From positions 8,443,501 to 8,507,500 of the forward strand of contig NZ_CP096255.1 in the NCBI RefSeq assembly GCF_011516635.5: 64,000 bases of DNA, given 5' to 3'. This stretch comes from Bradyrhizobium barranii subsp. apii. Lineage in GTDB: Bacteria; Pseudomonadota; Alphaproteobacteria; Rhizobiales; Xanthobacteraceae. Positions 51,782-62,139 of the stretch are shown one piece after another (positions within the stretch are counted from its first letter, which is position 1; the number at the start of each line of letters is the position of its first letter). The notes beneath the pieces are model-generated. The model did not search any database. It saw nothing but the letters and a program-made list of their open reading frames with translations, and was not told the DNA's origin. Made by a program: the position numbers and the translations under genes.

Positions 51782-52606
51782 TCAGCTCAACCAGAACTTC
51801 GGCGTCGCCGGCTCCAGCCGGCCGCCGACGCGCACCGGCGCAATCTTTAGCGCAAGGCCCGTGGCATCATCCGTCTCGACCGCCACGCCGCTGAGCGTCG
51901 CCACGCCCGCGGCCGGCTCGAACCGGCCTGACGGAATCCCCGACGTGAAGCGCCGCAGCGGTTCTTCCTTCTGCATGCCGATGATGGAATCGTAATCGCC
52001 GGTCATGCCGGCGTCGGTCATGTAGGCCGTGCCGCCCGACAGGATCTGGTGGTCGGCGGTCGGCACATGGGTGTGGGTGCCGACGACGAGGCTGGCGCGG
52101 CCGTCGCAGAAGAAGCCGATGCCCTGCTTCTCGCTGGTCGCCTCGCAATGGAAGTCGACGACGATGGCGTCGGCGGCAACGCCGAGCGGACAGGCGCCAA
52201 GCTCGCGCTCGAGCGCGGCAAAGGGATCGTCGAACGGGGTCATGAAGACGCGGCCGAGCGCGTTGACGACGAGCGCATGCTTGCCGTTCTTGGTCTCCAC
52301 CAGCGCGGCGCCGCGGCCGGGCGTGCCGCGCGGGTAGTTCGTCGGCCGCACCAGGCGCTCGGCGCGCTCGATGAACACCAGGGCTTCTCGCTGGTCCCAG
52401 GAGTGATTGCCGAGCGTCACCGCATCGGCCCCGGCATCGAGAAACTCCTGATAGATCGCTTCCGTGATGCCGAAGCCGCCGGCGGAATTCTCACCGTTGA
52501 CGACGACGAAATCGAGCGACCAGTCCTTGACCATGCCGGGCAGATATTCGGCGATGGCGTTGCGGCCGCTACGGCCGACGACATCACCCACGAAGAGAAT
52601 GCGCAA
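51782..52606 (-). CDS. ymdB: YmdB-family metallophosphoesterase (TIGR00282)
   Basis: 274 residues: MRILFVGDVVGRSGRNAI, VVNGENSAGGFGI, LGNHSWDQ, DFHCEATSEKQ and GTHTHVPTADHQIL give the complete metal-binding set of this family, with the signature TDAGMTGDYDSIIGM. Bacillus YmdB is a 2',3'-cyclic nucleotide phosphodiesterase affecting biofilm and motility choice; the role in alphaproteobacteria is less clear. Its start overlaps the 3' end of the cyclo-ligase gene by 23 bases, so the two are coupled. Confidence 0.93.
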   Translation of the reverse strand: MRILFVGDVVGRSGRNAIAEYLPGMVKDWSLDFVVVNGENSAGGFGITEAIYQEFLDAGADAVTLGNHSWDQREALVFIERAERLVRPTNYPRGTPGRGAALVETKNGKHALVVNALGRVFMTPFDDPFAALERELGACPLGVAADAIVVDFHCEATSEKQGIGFFCDGRASLVVGTHTHVPTADHQILSGGTAYMTDAGMTGDYDSIIGMQKEEPLRRFTSGIPSGRFEPAAGVATLSGVAVETDDATGLALKIAPVRVGGRLEPATPKFWLS

Positions 52607-53180
52607 CTTCAGAACTCCGGAAATCGAACACGTCCGATTCCGTTAGCACATAATCCAGCGCGACGTCGTGCGATAGTGCCGGAACCGCCTTGATCTCCTG
52701 GGCTGCAAAAGCAAGCCCGATGCCGACGATCTGCTTGGTCTTGCGCAGATGCGCGAAGGTGTGGTCGTAGTGCCCCGCGCCATAGCCGATGCGATGGCCG
52801 AGACGGTCGAAGGCCGCGAGCGGCGTCAGCATGATGTCGGGGATGACTTCGGCCGCGGCCGGCGACGGCTCGGGAATGCCGAGCGGGCCGAGCATCAGGC
52901 GGTCGTTCGGATGGAAGATGCGGAAGATCAGCGACTGGCCGCGGGCGGTGACGCAGGGCAGCGCGAGCCTTGCGCCCGCCTCGGCGAGTGCCTTCATCAG
53001 CGGCAGCGGATCGATCTCGCTGCGGATCGGGGAATAGCCGGAGACTATGCTGCCGGGCAGCAGCGGGAACGGCAGCCCGCGCTTGGCGAGCTTTGCGGCG
53101 GCGGCGGTGCGCTTCTTCTCGCTCAGCGCATCGCGCGCCGCGAGGGCTTTGGCACGGAGTTCGGCTTTCGAATTGGACAT
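52584..53180 (-). CDS. ygfA: 5-formyltetrahydrofolate cyclo-ligase
   Basis: 198 residues. Family motifs are KAELRAKALAARDAL at the N-terminus, VSGYSPIRSEIDPLPL, and the nucleotide/folate signature LTPLAAFDRLGHRIGYGAGHYDHTFA. It converts 5-formyl-THF to 5,10-methenyl-THF with ATP. It lies downstream of the zapA-6S RNA interval, as in many proteobacteria. Confidence 0.95.
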   Translation of the reverse strand: MSNSKAELRAKALAARDALSEKKRTAAAAKLAKRGLPFPLLPGSIVSGYSPIRSEIDPLPLMKALAEAGARLALPCVTARGQSLIFRIFHPNDRLMLGPLGIPEPSPAAAEVIPDIMLTPLAAFDRLGHRIGYGAGHYDHTFAHLRKTKQIVGIGLAFAAQEIKAVPALSHDVALDYVLTESDVFDFRSSEVAHSLRG

Positions 53181-53199
53181 GCGCTTTGGTCCCCCACGT

Positions 53200-53319
53200 C
53201 ATCACCCACCTTGTGCGCCCTTGCGCACCGGGGCGGGTGATCCAGTATTCCAGAGGCGGTGGTGATTCACACAGAGGCCGCGGCGTACTGAATGCCCCGG
53301 GCGAGCCGGAGCACGACAT
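53200..53319. repeat. Palindrome-capped intergenic repeat, family B copy 2
   Basis: This is the reverse orientation of the core seen at 32501-32605: CCAGTATTCCAGAGGC ... CAGAGGCCGCGGCGTACTGA. The caps differ: TTGTGCGCCCTTGCGCACCGGGG on one side and GCCCCGGGCGAGCCGGAGC on the other. The core is conserved while the hairpin ends vary. Confidence 0.7.
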
Positions 53320-53344
53320 CTACCGAACTGGCCGCAGTTGCTTC

Positions 53345-53500
53345 GACAAGCACAAACCAAGCAAACAAAAGTGCGAAGCCGCGAACGCCGTTGAAGCACT
53401 CGATCCCGGAGTTCCCTACGAAAGTAGGTGGGCACCATATGTCCGAGCCCACGGGCCCGGCCAGGGACAGTTCCCTAAAGGATCGATAAGGCCCCGGGGA
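53345..53500 (-). ncRNA. ssrS: Probable 6S RNA
   Basis: It lies between zapA and 5-FCL, the standard site of ssrS. Read on the minus strand, CGATCC (near 53480) pairs with GGATCG (near 53405), enclosing an internal open region with AGGGAACTGTCCCTGGCCGG. This is followed by a GTGGGC...GCCCAC hairpin and the small hairpin CCTACTTTCGTAGG, consistent with the bubble-plus-hairpin fold of alphaproteobacterial 6S RNA. No coding frame is supported. Ends are approximate (about 155 nt expected). 6S RNA sequesters the housekeeping RNA polymerase in stationary phase. Confidence 0.6.
53362..53400 (-). terminator. Candidate Rho-independent terminator of the 6S RNA
   Basis: On the minus strand AGTGC and GCACT flank a GC-rich loop containing CGGCGTTCGCGG, and are followed by TTTTGTTTG (53362-53370). 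The stem is short (5-6 bp outer, more if the inner GC-rich part pairs), so strength is uncertain. Confidence 0.4.
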
Positions 53501-53591
53501 TATATGGCTCCTGACGCACGTCGCAGCCTCGCCCGCGCAATGTAACAACGATACTGACGAACCGCCAGCCCAACGGGCGGTCCGCCCAAAA

Positions 53592-53975
53592 TCAGCCGAT
53601 CGCGATGCCGTTGCCCACCGTCCGGTTCAGGACCTGGGTCGACTTCTCGATGCGCTCGGCGGCGGCGTTGAGCGCATTCACCACGGCGGTCTGGGTCATC
53701 CGGGCGCGCTCGACGGCGGCATTGCGGAAATCCCTGAGCTCAGTCAGCTCCTGCTCCATGGTGCGGACGCGGTTGCCAACGTCGACCAGTTCGTCGCAGA
53801 CGGTCAGCGCCGCCATCACGGTGAGCCTGGCATCACCGATCTCGCCGAATTTTCCGCGCAGCGACTGAATCCGCGTCTCCAGGCTTTCGGCGAGCTTGAG
53901 CAGCCGCACCTCCTGGCCCTCCTCGCAGGCCATGCGGTATTGCCGGCCGTTGATGGTGACGTTGATGTGGCTCAT
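53592..53975 (-). CDS. zapA: Cell division protein ZapA
   Basis: 127 residues: VTINGRQYRMACEEGQEVRLLKLAESLETRI is the ZapA N-terminal fold, followed by a long coiled coil (VRTMEQELTELRDFRNAAVERA). It bundles FtsZ filaments. It overlaps the upstream DUF4164-like gene by ATGA (53972-53975). The alphaproteobacterial form has an extended C-terminus. Confidence 0.93.
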   Translation of the reverse strand: MSHINVTINGRQYRMACEEGQEVRLLKLAESLETRIQSLRGKFGEIGDARLTVMAALTVCDELVDVGNRVRTMEQELTELRDFRNAAVERARMTQTAVVNALNAAAERIEKSTQVLNRTVGNGIAIG

Positions 53976-54292
53976 CCGTCCTCTCCGGTATCGAGCACCG
54001 AGCGTATCGTGACGATTGCGGAATCCAGCCGATCGGAGATTTCGCGATTGGTGCGCTCGAGCTTGCGCGCCTTCACCAGCGCGCCGTCGAGCTCATCGGC
54101 AAGCCGCGAGCGATCCGCGCCCAGTGCCTGGATTCGCGCCGCGAGCTCGTTCTCGTCGCGATCGGCATCGCGCCGCCGCTCCACCGCGCTTTCGAGCGCG
54201 TCGAGCGCCGCCATGAGTCTGCGGGTCGCGATCTCGATCTCGACGGCCGAGGACTCCGTCATGGCAGAGCTGTTGGAAACGCGATCGTTCAT
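53972..54292 (-). CDS. Coiled-coil protein, DUF4164-like
   Basis: About 106 residues, mostly one charged coiled coil (IEIATRRLMAALDALESAVERRRDADRDENELAARIQALGADRSRLADELD). It is the usual gene upstream of zapA in Rhizobiales and probably works with ZapA at the divisome (inferred from conserved position). Starts at 54292 (MNDRVS) and 54262 (MTESS) are both possible; neither has a clear ribosome binding site. The ORF is open to 54361 but that part looks unlike protein. Confidence 0.78.
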   Translation of the reverse strand: MNDRVSNSSAMTESSAVEIEIATRRLMAALDALESAVERRRDADRDENELAARIQALGADRSRLADELDGALVKARKLERTNREISDRLDSAIVTIRSVLDTGEDG

Positions 54293-54577
54293 GCAGTCAG
54301 CGGCGGAACCTGTGGCCTTGCCCGTGGGGCTTGCCGTCCGGCAAAAGACTCGGTTCGGCAAACGGTTAGAAGCAGAAATTTACGTGGCAAGCTAGCGGAG
54401 CGCAACGCCGCCGCGAAACTATGCACTGCTAAGCAACTTTTACGGCCAAACCGACGTTTGATTGCCTTGGACTCCCGGAACCGAGGTGCTATCCCAGCCC
54501 AACCTTCCGTGGCCGCCAGGCTCCCCCCACGCGGCCCGCACCACCGCCAAGCGCCTCATTTCAGACGGATTTCAGAC

Positions 54578-56563
<1,986 letters not shown>

Positions 56564-56722
56564 GAGTTGAGCTTGCCAAAAAAAAGGACTACGTAGTCTC
56601 TCATATGATCAAGCATCGCCCGGCCGAACCGGGCGTCCGCCCTAAAAAACCCTCGCAGGCGCGTTGTGCGGGATGATCGGGGTTATCGAACACGTCATTG
56701 AACGGTCATAAGGAGATGAAAC

Positions 56723-57730
56723 ATGGCAGTCCGCGTCGGAATTAACGGTTTTGGCCGCATCGGCCGCAACATCCTGCGGGCTATCGCCGAGTCCGGCCGC
56801 AAGGACATCGAGGTCGTCGGCATCAACGACCTCGGCCCGGTCGAGACCAACGCGCATCTCCTTCGCTTCGACAGCGTCCATGGCCGCTTCCCCGGCACCG
56901 TGACCGTCGATGGCGACTCCATCAACCTCGGCGGCGGCAAGATCAAGGTGACCGCCGAGCGCGATCCCTCGAAACTGCCCTGGAAGGATCTCGGCGTCGA
57001 CATCGCGATGGAATGCACCGGCATCTTCACCGCGAAGGACAAGGCGTCCGCGCATCTCACCGCCGGCGCCAAGCGCGTTCTCGTTTCCGCGCCCGCCGAC
57101 GGCGCCGACGCCACCATCGTCTACGGCGTCAACCACGACACGCTGACCAAGGATCACCTGGTCGTCTCCAACGGCTCCTGCACCACCAACTGCCTCGCGC
57201 CGGTCGCCAAGGTGCTGAACGACCTGGTCGGCATCGAGACCGGCTTCATGACCACGATCCACGCCTACACCGGCGACCAGCCGACGCTGGACACGCTACA
57301 CAAGGATCTCTACCGCGGCCGTGCGGCGGCGATGTCGATGATCCCGACCTCGACCGGCGCGGCGAAGGCAATCGGCCTCGTGCTCCCGGAACTCAAGGGC
57401 AAGCTCGACGGCGTCTCGATCCGCGTGCCGTCCCCGAACGTCTCGGTCATCGACCTCAAGATCGTCGCCAAGCGCGCCACCGACGCCAAGGAAATCAACG
57501 CGGCGATGAAGCGGGCCTCCGAGCAGCAGCTCAAGGGCATTCTCGGCTATACTAATCAGCCGAACGTCTCGATCGACTTCAACCACGATCCGCACTCCTC
57601 GACCTTCCACGAGGACCAGACCAAGGTGCAGAACGGCACGCTGGTGCGCGTGATGTCCTGGTACGACAACGAGTGGGGCTTCTCGAACCGCATGGCGGAC
57701 ACCGCCGTCGCGTTCGCGAAGGTGATCTAA
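56723..57730 (+). CDS. gap: Glyceraldehyde-3-phosphate dehydrogenase
   Basis: 335 residues: VGINGFGRIGRNILRA Rossmann motif, catalytic cysteine in VSNGSCTTNCLAPVAKVLND, HAYTGDQPTLD, and the terminal SWYDNEWGFSNRMADTA. AAGGAGATGAAAC precedes the ATG. It follows tkt by 160 bp; that gap contains an ACTACGTAGT palindrome but no gene. It functions in glycolysis/gluconeogenesis and possibly in CO2 fixation. The sequence does not decide NAD versus NADP preference. Confidence 0.97.
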   Translation: MAVRVGINGFGRIGRNILRAIAESGRKDIEVVGINDLGPVETNAHLLRFDSVHGRFPGTVTVDGDSINLGGGKIKVTAERDPSKLPWKDLGVDIAMECTGIFTAKDKASAHLTAGAKRVLVSAPADGADATIVYGVNHDTLTKDHLVVSNGSCTTNCLAPVAKVLNDLVGIETGFMTTIHAYTGDQPTLDTLHKDLYRGRAAAMSMIPTSTGAAKAIGLVLPELKGKLDGVSIRVPSPNVSVIDLKIVAKRATDAKEINAAMKRASEQQLKGILGYTNQPNVSIDFNHDPHSSTFHEDQTKVQNGTLVRVMSWYDNEWGFSNRMADTAVAFAKVI

Positions 57731-57740
57731 CTCCGCTCTC

Positions 57741-57860
57741 GTGTCCCGGACGCGATGCAGCGTGAAACGCTGCGTCGCAGATCCGGGACCCATGTCCCTC
57801 CAGCGTAGGTCCCGGTTCTGCATAGCGGCACTCCGCGCAGCTATGCGCCCGGGACAAGAG
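57741..57860. repeat. Palindromic intergenic repeat, family C copy 2
   Basis: Arms GTGTCCCGGACGCG and CGCCCGGGACAAGAG face each other, with ATGCAGCGTGAAACGCTGCGT and GCATAGCGGC...GCTATGC as inner stems, and GATCCGGGACCCAT shared with copy 1. It sits between gap and pgk and could affect message stability between them. Confidence 0.65.
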
Positions 57861-57868
57861 AGTGTCCG

Positions 57869-59065
57869 ATGACCAACAAATTCCGCACCCTCGACGACGT
57901 CGATGTGAAGGGCAAGCGCGTGCTGCTGCGCGTCGATCTCAACGTGCCCATGGACAACGGGCGCGTCAGCGACGCGACCCGGCTCGAGCGCGTTGCGCCG
58001 ACCATCACTGAAATCTCGGACAAGGGCGGCAAGGTCATCCTGCTCGCGCATTTCGGCCGGCCGAAGGGACGCGACCCCAAGGAGTCGCTCAAGCCGGTTG
58101 CCGAAGCGCTGTCGAAGGTCGTGAACAGGCCCGTCGCCTTCGCCGACGACTGCGTCGGCGAGCCCGCGGCCACGGCCGTGGCTGCGTTGAAGGATGGTGA
58201 CATCCTGTGCCTGGAAAATACCCGCTTCCACAAGGAAGAGGAAAAGAACGATCCCGCCTTCGTCGCGGAATTGGCAAAACTCGGCGACATCTGGGTCAAT
58301 GACGCCTTCTCGGCCGCGCACCGCGCCCATGCCACGACCGAAGGCCTCGGCCACAAGCTGCCGGCCTATGCCGGCCGCACCATGCAGGCCGAGCTCGTCG
58401 CGCTGGAGAAGGCGCTGGGCTCGCCGACCAAGCCCGTCATCGCGATCATCGGCGGCGCCAAGGTCTCGACCAAGATCGACCTGCTCGAAAACCTCGTGAC
58501 CAAGGTCGACGCGCTCGTGATCGGCGGCGGCATGGCCAACACCTTCCTGCACGCCCAGGGCGTTGGGATCGGCAAGTCGCTGGCCGAGAAGGATCTCGCC
58601 GCGACGGCGATCCGCATCATGGAGAAGGCGGAAGCCGCCAATTGCGCGATCATCCTGCCGGTCGACGCCACCGTCGCCTATCATTTCGCGGCAAACGCGC
58701 CCTCGCATGCCTACGGGCTCGATGCGATCCCGGCCGACGGCATGATCCTCGACGTCGGCCCGCAGTCGATCGCGCGCGTCCACGCCGCGATCGACGACGC
58801 GGCCACGCTGGTCTGGAACGGACCGCTCGGCGCCTTCGAGATGCAGCCGTTCGACCGCGGAACCGTGTCGGCCGCCAAGCATGCCGCCGAGCGCACCAAG
58901 GCCAAGAAGCTGATCTCGATCGCGGGCGGCGGCGACACGGTCGCGGCCCTCAACCAGGCCCATGTGGCCGGTCAATTCACCTATGTCTCGACCGCCGGTG
59001 GCGCATTTCTTGAATGGATGGAAGGCAAGCCCCTTCCCGGCGTCGAAGTTCTGCGCACCAAGTAA
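57869..59065 (+). CDS. pgk: Phosphoglycerate kinase
   Basis: 398 residues: LLRVDLNVPMDNGRVSDATRLERVAPTI, LLAHFGRPKG, LENTRFHKEEEKNDPAF, NDAFSAAHRAHAT, GGAKVSTKIDLLENL and the C-terminal SIAGGGDTVAALN complete the family signature. It makes ATP from 1,3-bisphosphoglycerate. It follows gap in the classical order, with GAGAGTGTCCG before the ATG. Confidence 0.97.
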   Translation: MTNKFRTLDDVDVKGKRVLLRVDLNVPMDNGRVSDATRLERVAPTITEISDKGGKVILLAHFGRPKGRDPKESLKPVAEALSKVVNRPVAFADDCVGEPAATAVAALKDGDILCLENTRFHKEEEKNDPAFVAELAKLGDIWVNDAFSAAHRAHATTEGLGHKLPAYAGRTMQAELVALEKALGSPTKPVIAIIGGAKVSTKIDLLENLVTKVDALVIGGGMANTFLHAQGVGIGKSLAEKDLAATAIRIMEKAEAANCAIILPVDATVAYHFAANAPSHAYGLDAIPADGMILDVGPQSIARVHAAIDDAATLVWNGPLGAFEMQPFDRGTVSAAKHAAERTKAKKLISIAGGGDTVAALNQAHVAGQFTYVSTAGGAFLEWMEGKPLPGVEVLRTK

Positions 59066-59117
59066 TCAGTCGGCCTTTTAAGTCGGCCTTGCAGGCCCAA
59101 ACCGGAGAAAAAGACAG

Positions 59118-60185
59118 ATGGCTCGGATCACGTTACGTCAATTGCTCGACCATGCAGCGGAGAACGATTACGGCGTACCGGCCTTCAACATCAACAACAT
59201 GGAGCAGGCGCTGGCGATCATGGACGCGGCCAACACGGTCGACGCGCCCGTCATCATCCAGGCCTCGCGCGGCGCGCGCTCCTACGCCAACGACATCATG
59301 CTCAAGCACATGATGGACGCGGTGACCGAGATCTATCCGCACATTCCGGTCTGCGTGCATCTCGACCACGGCAACGAGGCTGCGACCTGCATGACCGCGA
59401 TCCAGGCCGGCTTCACCTCCGTCATGATGGACGGCTCGCTCAAGGCCGACGGCAAGAGCCCAGCCGACTGGACCTACAATGTCGGTGTCACCAAGACCGT
59501 GACCGACATGGCCCATCTCGGCGGCATCTCGGTCGAGGGTGAGCTCGGCGTGCTCGGCTCGCTCGAAACAGGCATGGGCGACAAGGAAGACGGCCACGGC
59601 GCCGAAGGCAAGCTGAGCCACGACCAGCTCCTGACCAATCCGGACGAGGCCGTGAAGTTCGTCCAGGAGACCAAGGTGGACGCGCTCGCGATCGCGATGG
59701 GCACCTCGCATGGCGCCTACAAATTCACCCGCAAGCCGGATGGCGACATCCTGGCCATGAAGGTGATCGAGGAGATCCACCGCAAGCTGCCGAACACGCA
59801 TCTCGTGATGCACGGCTCCTCGTCGGTGCCGCAGGACCTCCAGGACATCATCAACGAGTTCGGCGGCAAGATGAAGCCGACCTGGGGCGTTCCGGTCGCC
59901 GAGATCCAGCGCGGCATCAAGAACGGCGTGCGCAAGATCAACATCGACACCGACAACCGCATGGCCATGACCGGCCAGATCCGCAAGGTGTTCAAGGAGC
60001 ACCCGGAAGAGTTCGACCCGCGCAAGTACCTGAAGCCGGCGATGGAAGCCATGACCAAGTTGTGCAAGCAGCGGCTCCAGGAGTTCAATACCGCAGGCCA
60101 GGCCTCCAAGTTCAAGAAGGTCCTGACCCCCGCCGAGATGGCCAAGCGCTACGCCAAGGGCGAGCTCGATCCGAAGGTGGCGTAA
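59118..60185 (+). CDS. fba: Fructose-bisphosphate aldolase, class II (CbbA-type)
   Basis: 355 residues. Zinc ligands and class II motifs are visible: VPAFNINNMEQALAIM, VCVHLDHGNEAATC, TSVMMDGS, GISVEGELGVLGSLETGMGDKED, LAIAMGTSHGAYKF, VMHGSSSVPQ and the N-I-D-T-D phosphate motif KINIDTDNRMA. It is of the CbbA/type B kind found in the Calvin cycle clusters of alphaproteobacteria. It follows pgk by 52 bp with GGAGAAAAAGAC before the ATG. Confidence 0.95.
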   Translation: MARITLRQLLDHAAENDYGVPAFNINNMEQALAIMDAANTVDAPVIIQASRGARSYANDIMLKHMMDAVTEIYPHIPVCVHLDHGNEAATCMTAIQAGFTSVMMDGSLKADGKSPADWTYNVGVTKTVTDMAHLGGISVEGELGVLGSLETGMGDKEDGHGAEGKLSHDQLLTNPDEAVKFVQETKVDALAIAMGTSHGAYKFTRKPDGDILAMKVIEEIHRKLPNTHLVMHGSSSVPQDLQDIINEFGGKMKPTWGVPVAEIQRGIKNGVRKINIDTDNRMAMTGQIRKVFKEHPEEFDPRKYLKPAMEAMTKLCKQRLQEFNTAGQASKFKKVLTPAEMAKRYAKGELDPKVA

Positions 60186-60203
60186 GGCCTTCAGCCACAT
60201 CCT

Positions 60204-60326
60204 CCCGTCATTCCGGGACACGCGAAGCGTGGGCTATGATGCGCAATTGCGCATCTGAGAATCCATAACCACAGCCTGGGGTTATGGATTCCGGGCCTGC
60301 GCCTTTCGGCGTATCCCGGAATGACA
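60204..60326. repeat. Palindromic intergenic repeat, family C copy 3
   Basis: The outer pair GTCATTCCGGGA / TCCCGGAATGAC is a perfect 12-bp inverted repeat about 100 bp apart. Inside are GATGCGCAATTGCGCATC (itself palindromic) and AATCCATAACC...GGTTATGGATT. It separates the two aldolase genes. Confidence 0.75.
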
Positions 60327-60427
60327 GAGGGCCCCCCTTTACCCTGCGACGAACGTTAACTCGGCAATTGCCCGAGAACGGTCTATTTTCACAGGCAAGG
60401 GCAGAATCGTTTTGGGAGGACCTCTCG

Positions 60428-61453
60428 ATGAATCTGACTGAGCTCAACAGGATCGCGACCGCCATGGTCGCGCCCGGCAAGGGCATCCTTGCCGCCGACG
60501 AATCCTCCGGCACCATCAAGAAGCGCTTTGACGCGATCGGGGTGGAATCGACGGAAGGCAACCGCCGCGACTATCGCGAGATGCTGTTCCGCTCCAGGGA
60601 GGCCATGAGCCAGTGCATCTCCGGCGTGATCCTCTATGACGAGACGATCTGGCAGGATGCGAAGGACGGCACGCCACTGGTCAAGCTGATCGAGCAGAGC
60701 GGCGCTATCCCCGGCATCAAGGTCGACGAGGGCACGCAAGCCCTGCCGATGTGCCCGGGCGAGCTCGTCACCGTCGGGCTCGACAAGCTCGCAGAACGCC
60801 TGAAGAAATATTACGAGCGCGGCGCGCGCTTCGCCAAATGGCGCGCCGTGATCGATATCGGCAGCGGCATTCCGTCGATGACCGCGACCGGCGTCAACGC
60901 CCATGCGCTGGCCCGCTACGCGGCGCTGTGCCAGGCCGCGCAGATCGTGCCGATCGTCGAGCCTGAGGTGCTGATGGACGGCGATCACGACATCGACCGC
61001 TGCTATGAAGTGACGACCCGCGTGCTCAACAAGACCTTCCAGGAATTGCGCGTGCAGCGCGTCGCGCTCGAAGGCATGGTGCTGAAGCCGAACATGGCGA
61101 TCTCTGGCAAGAAGTGCGCGAAGCAGGCTCCCGTCGAGGAGGTCGCGGAGAAGACAATTCGGCTGCTGAAGGCCTGCGTGCCCGCGGCCGTGCCCGGTAT
61201 CGCCTTCCTCTCCGGCGGCCAGTCGGACGAAGAGGCGACCGCGCATCTCAACGCCATGCACAAGCTCGGGCCGCTGCCCTGGGGCCTGACCTTCTCCTAC
61301 GGCCGCGCGCTGCAGGCCGCGCCGCAGAAGGCCTGGTCCGGCAAGGCCGAGAATGTCGCAGCCGGCCAAAGTGCATTCAGCCATCGCGCCCGGATGAATG
61401 GTCTGGCGTCCAAGGGCGAATGGCAAAGCAGCCTGGAAAAGAAAGCAGCCTAG
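60428..61453 (+). CDS. Fructose-bisphosphate aldolase, class I
   Basis: 341 residues of the metal-independent Schiff-base aldolase family: GKGILAADESSGTIKKRFDAIGVEST, GVILYDETIWQ, GIKVDEGTQALP, VEPEVLMDGDHDIDRCYEVT, the Schiff-base lysine in GMVLKPNMAISG, and FLSGGQSDEEATAHLNAM. This is the eukaryote-like class I enzyme, unusual next to a class II gene. GGAGG lies eight bases before the ATG at 60428; the longer frame to 60284 reads through the repeat. Confidence 0.95.
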   Translation: MNLTELNRIATAMVAPGKGILAADESSGTIKKRFDAIGVESTEGNRRDYREMLFRSREAMSQCISGVILYDETIWQDAKDGTPLVKLIEQSGAIPGIKVDEGTQALPMCPGELVTVGLDKLAERLKKYYERGARFAKWRAVIDIGSGIPSMTATGVNAHALARYAALCQAAQIVPIVEPEVLMDGDHDIDRCYEVTTRVLNKTFQELRVQRVALEGMVLKPNMAISGKKCAKQAPVEEVAEKTIRLLKACVPAAVPGIAFLSGGQSDEEATAHLNAMHKLGPLPWGLTFSYGRALQAAPQKAWSGKAENVAAGQSAFSHRARMNGLASKGEWQSSLEKKAA

Positions 61454-61456
61454 ATC

Positions 61457-62131
61457 TTGTCGAACAAATCGCCTCCGCCGCGCCCGGCGCCGCGTCTCTA
61501 TCTCGCGACGCCTGCCGTCGATGATCCCGCTGCGTTCGTCGCCGAGCTGCCGGGCCTGCTCGCTGCCGCCGACGTCGCGGCCGTGCTGCTGCGGCTGAAG
61601 GAGACCGACCAGCGCACCATGATCACGCTCATCAAGGCGCTGGCCCCGCCGGTCCAGAAGGCGGGCGCCGCGCTGCTCGTTGAAGGTCATGCCGAACTGG
61701 TCGCACGTGGCGGCGCCGACGGCGCGCACCTACCCGGCATCGCGGCGCTGAAAGAGGCGCTGCCATCGCTCAAGCCCGATCGCATCGCCGGCGTCGGCGG
61801 GCTGACGACGCGGCACCATTCCATGGATGCGGGCGAGATAGGCGCGGACTACGTGCTGTTCGGCGAACCTGATGCAAAGGGCCAACGCCCGTCGTCCCAG
61901 GCGATCGCCGAGCGGCTGGACTGGTGGGCCGAGCTGTTCGAGCCGCCCTGCGTCGGCTTTGCCACCTCGCTCGAAGAGGCGCACGACTTCGCCGCCAGCG
62001 GCGCCGATTTCGTGCTGGTCGGCGATTTCGTCTGGTCCGATCCGCGCGGTCCCAAGGCCGCGCTGATCGAGGTCGACGCTGAGATCAAGAAGGCCCATGC
62101 GGCTGCGCTTGCGGGTCAGGAGCACGGCTAG
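61457..62131 (+). CDS. Thiamine-phosphate-synthase-like protein (ThiE family)
   Basis: 224 residues with a TIM-barrel ThiE/TenI layout: PRLYLATPAVDD, AAVLLRLKETDQRTMI, GADGAHLPGIAALKEALPSLKPDRIAG, GADYVLFGEPD and the C-terminal SGADFVLVGDFVW. Several ThiE active-site positions appear changed (for example no clear SxH after GVG), so it may have a different role. The TTG start at 61457 is only 4 bp after the class I aldolase stop, suggesting coupling; the ribosome binding site is weak. Confidence 0.75.
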   Translation: MSNKSPPPRPAPRLYLATPAVDDPAAFVAELPGLLAAADVAAVLLRLKETDQRTMITLIKALAPPVQKAGAALLVEGHAELVARGGADGAHLPGIAALKEALPSLKPDRIAGVGGLTTRHHSMDAGEIGADYVLFGEPDAKGQRPSSQAIAERLDWWAELFEPPCVGFATSLEEAHDFAASGADFVLVGDFVWSDPRGPKAALIEVDAEIKKAHAAALAGQEHG

Positions 62132-62139
62132 CGCCCGAC

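Noticed and set aside
57296..58975. A 559-residue open frame antisense to gap and pgk
   Set aside because: It spans two well-defined genes and an intergenic repeat; low-complexity antisense reading.
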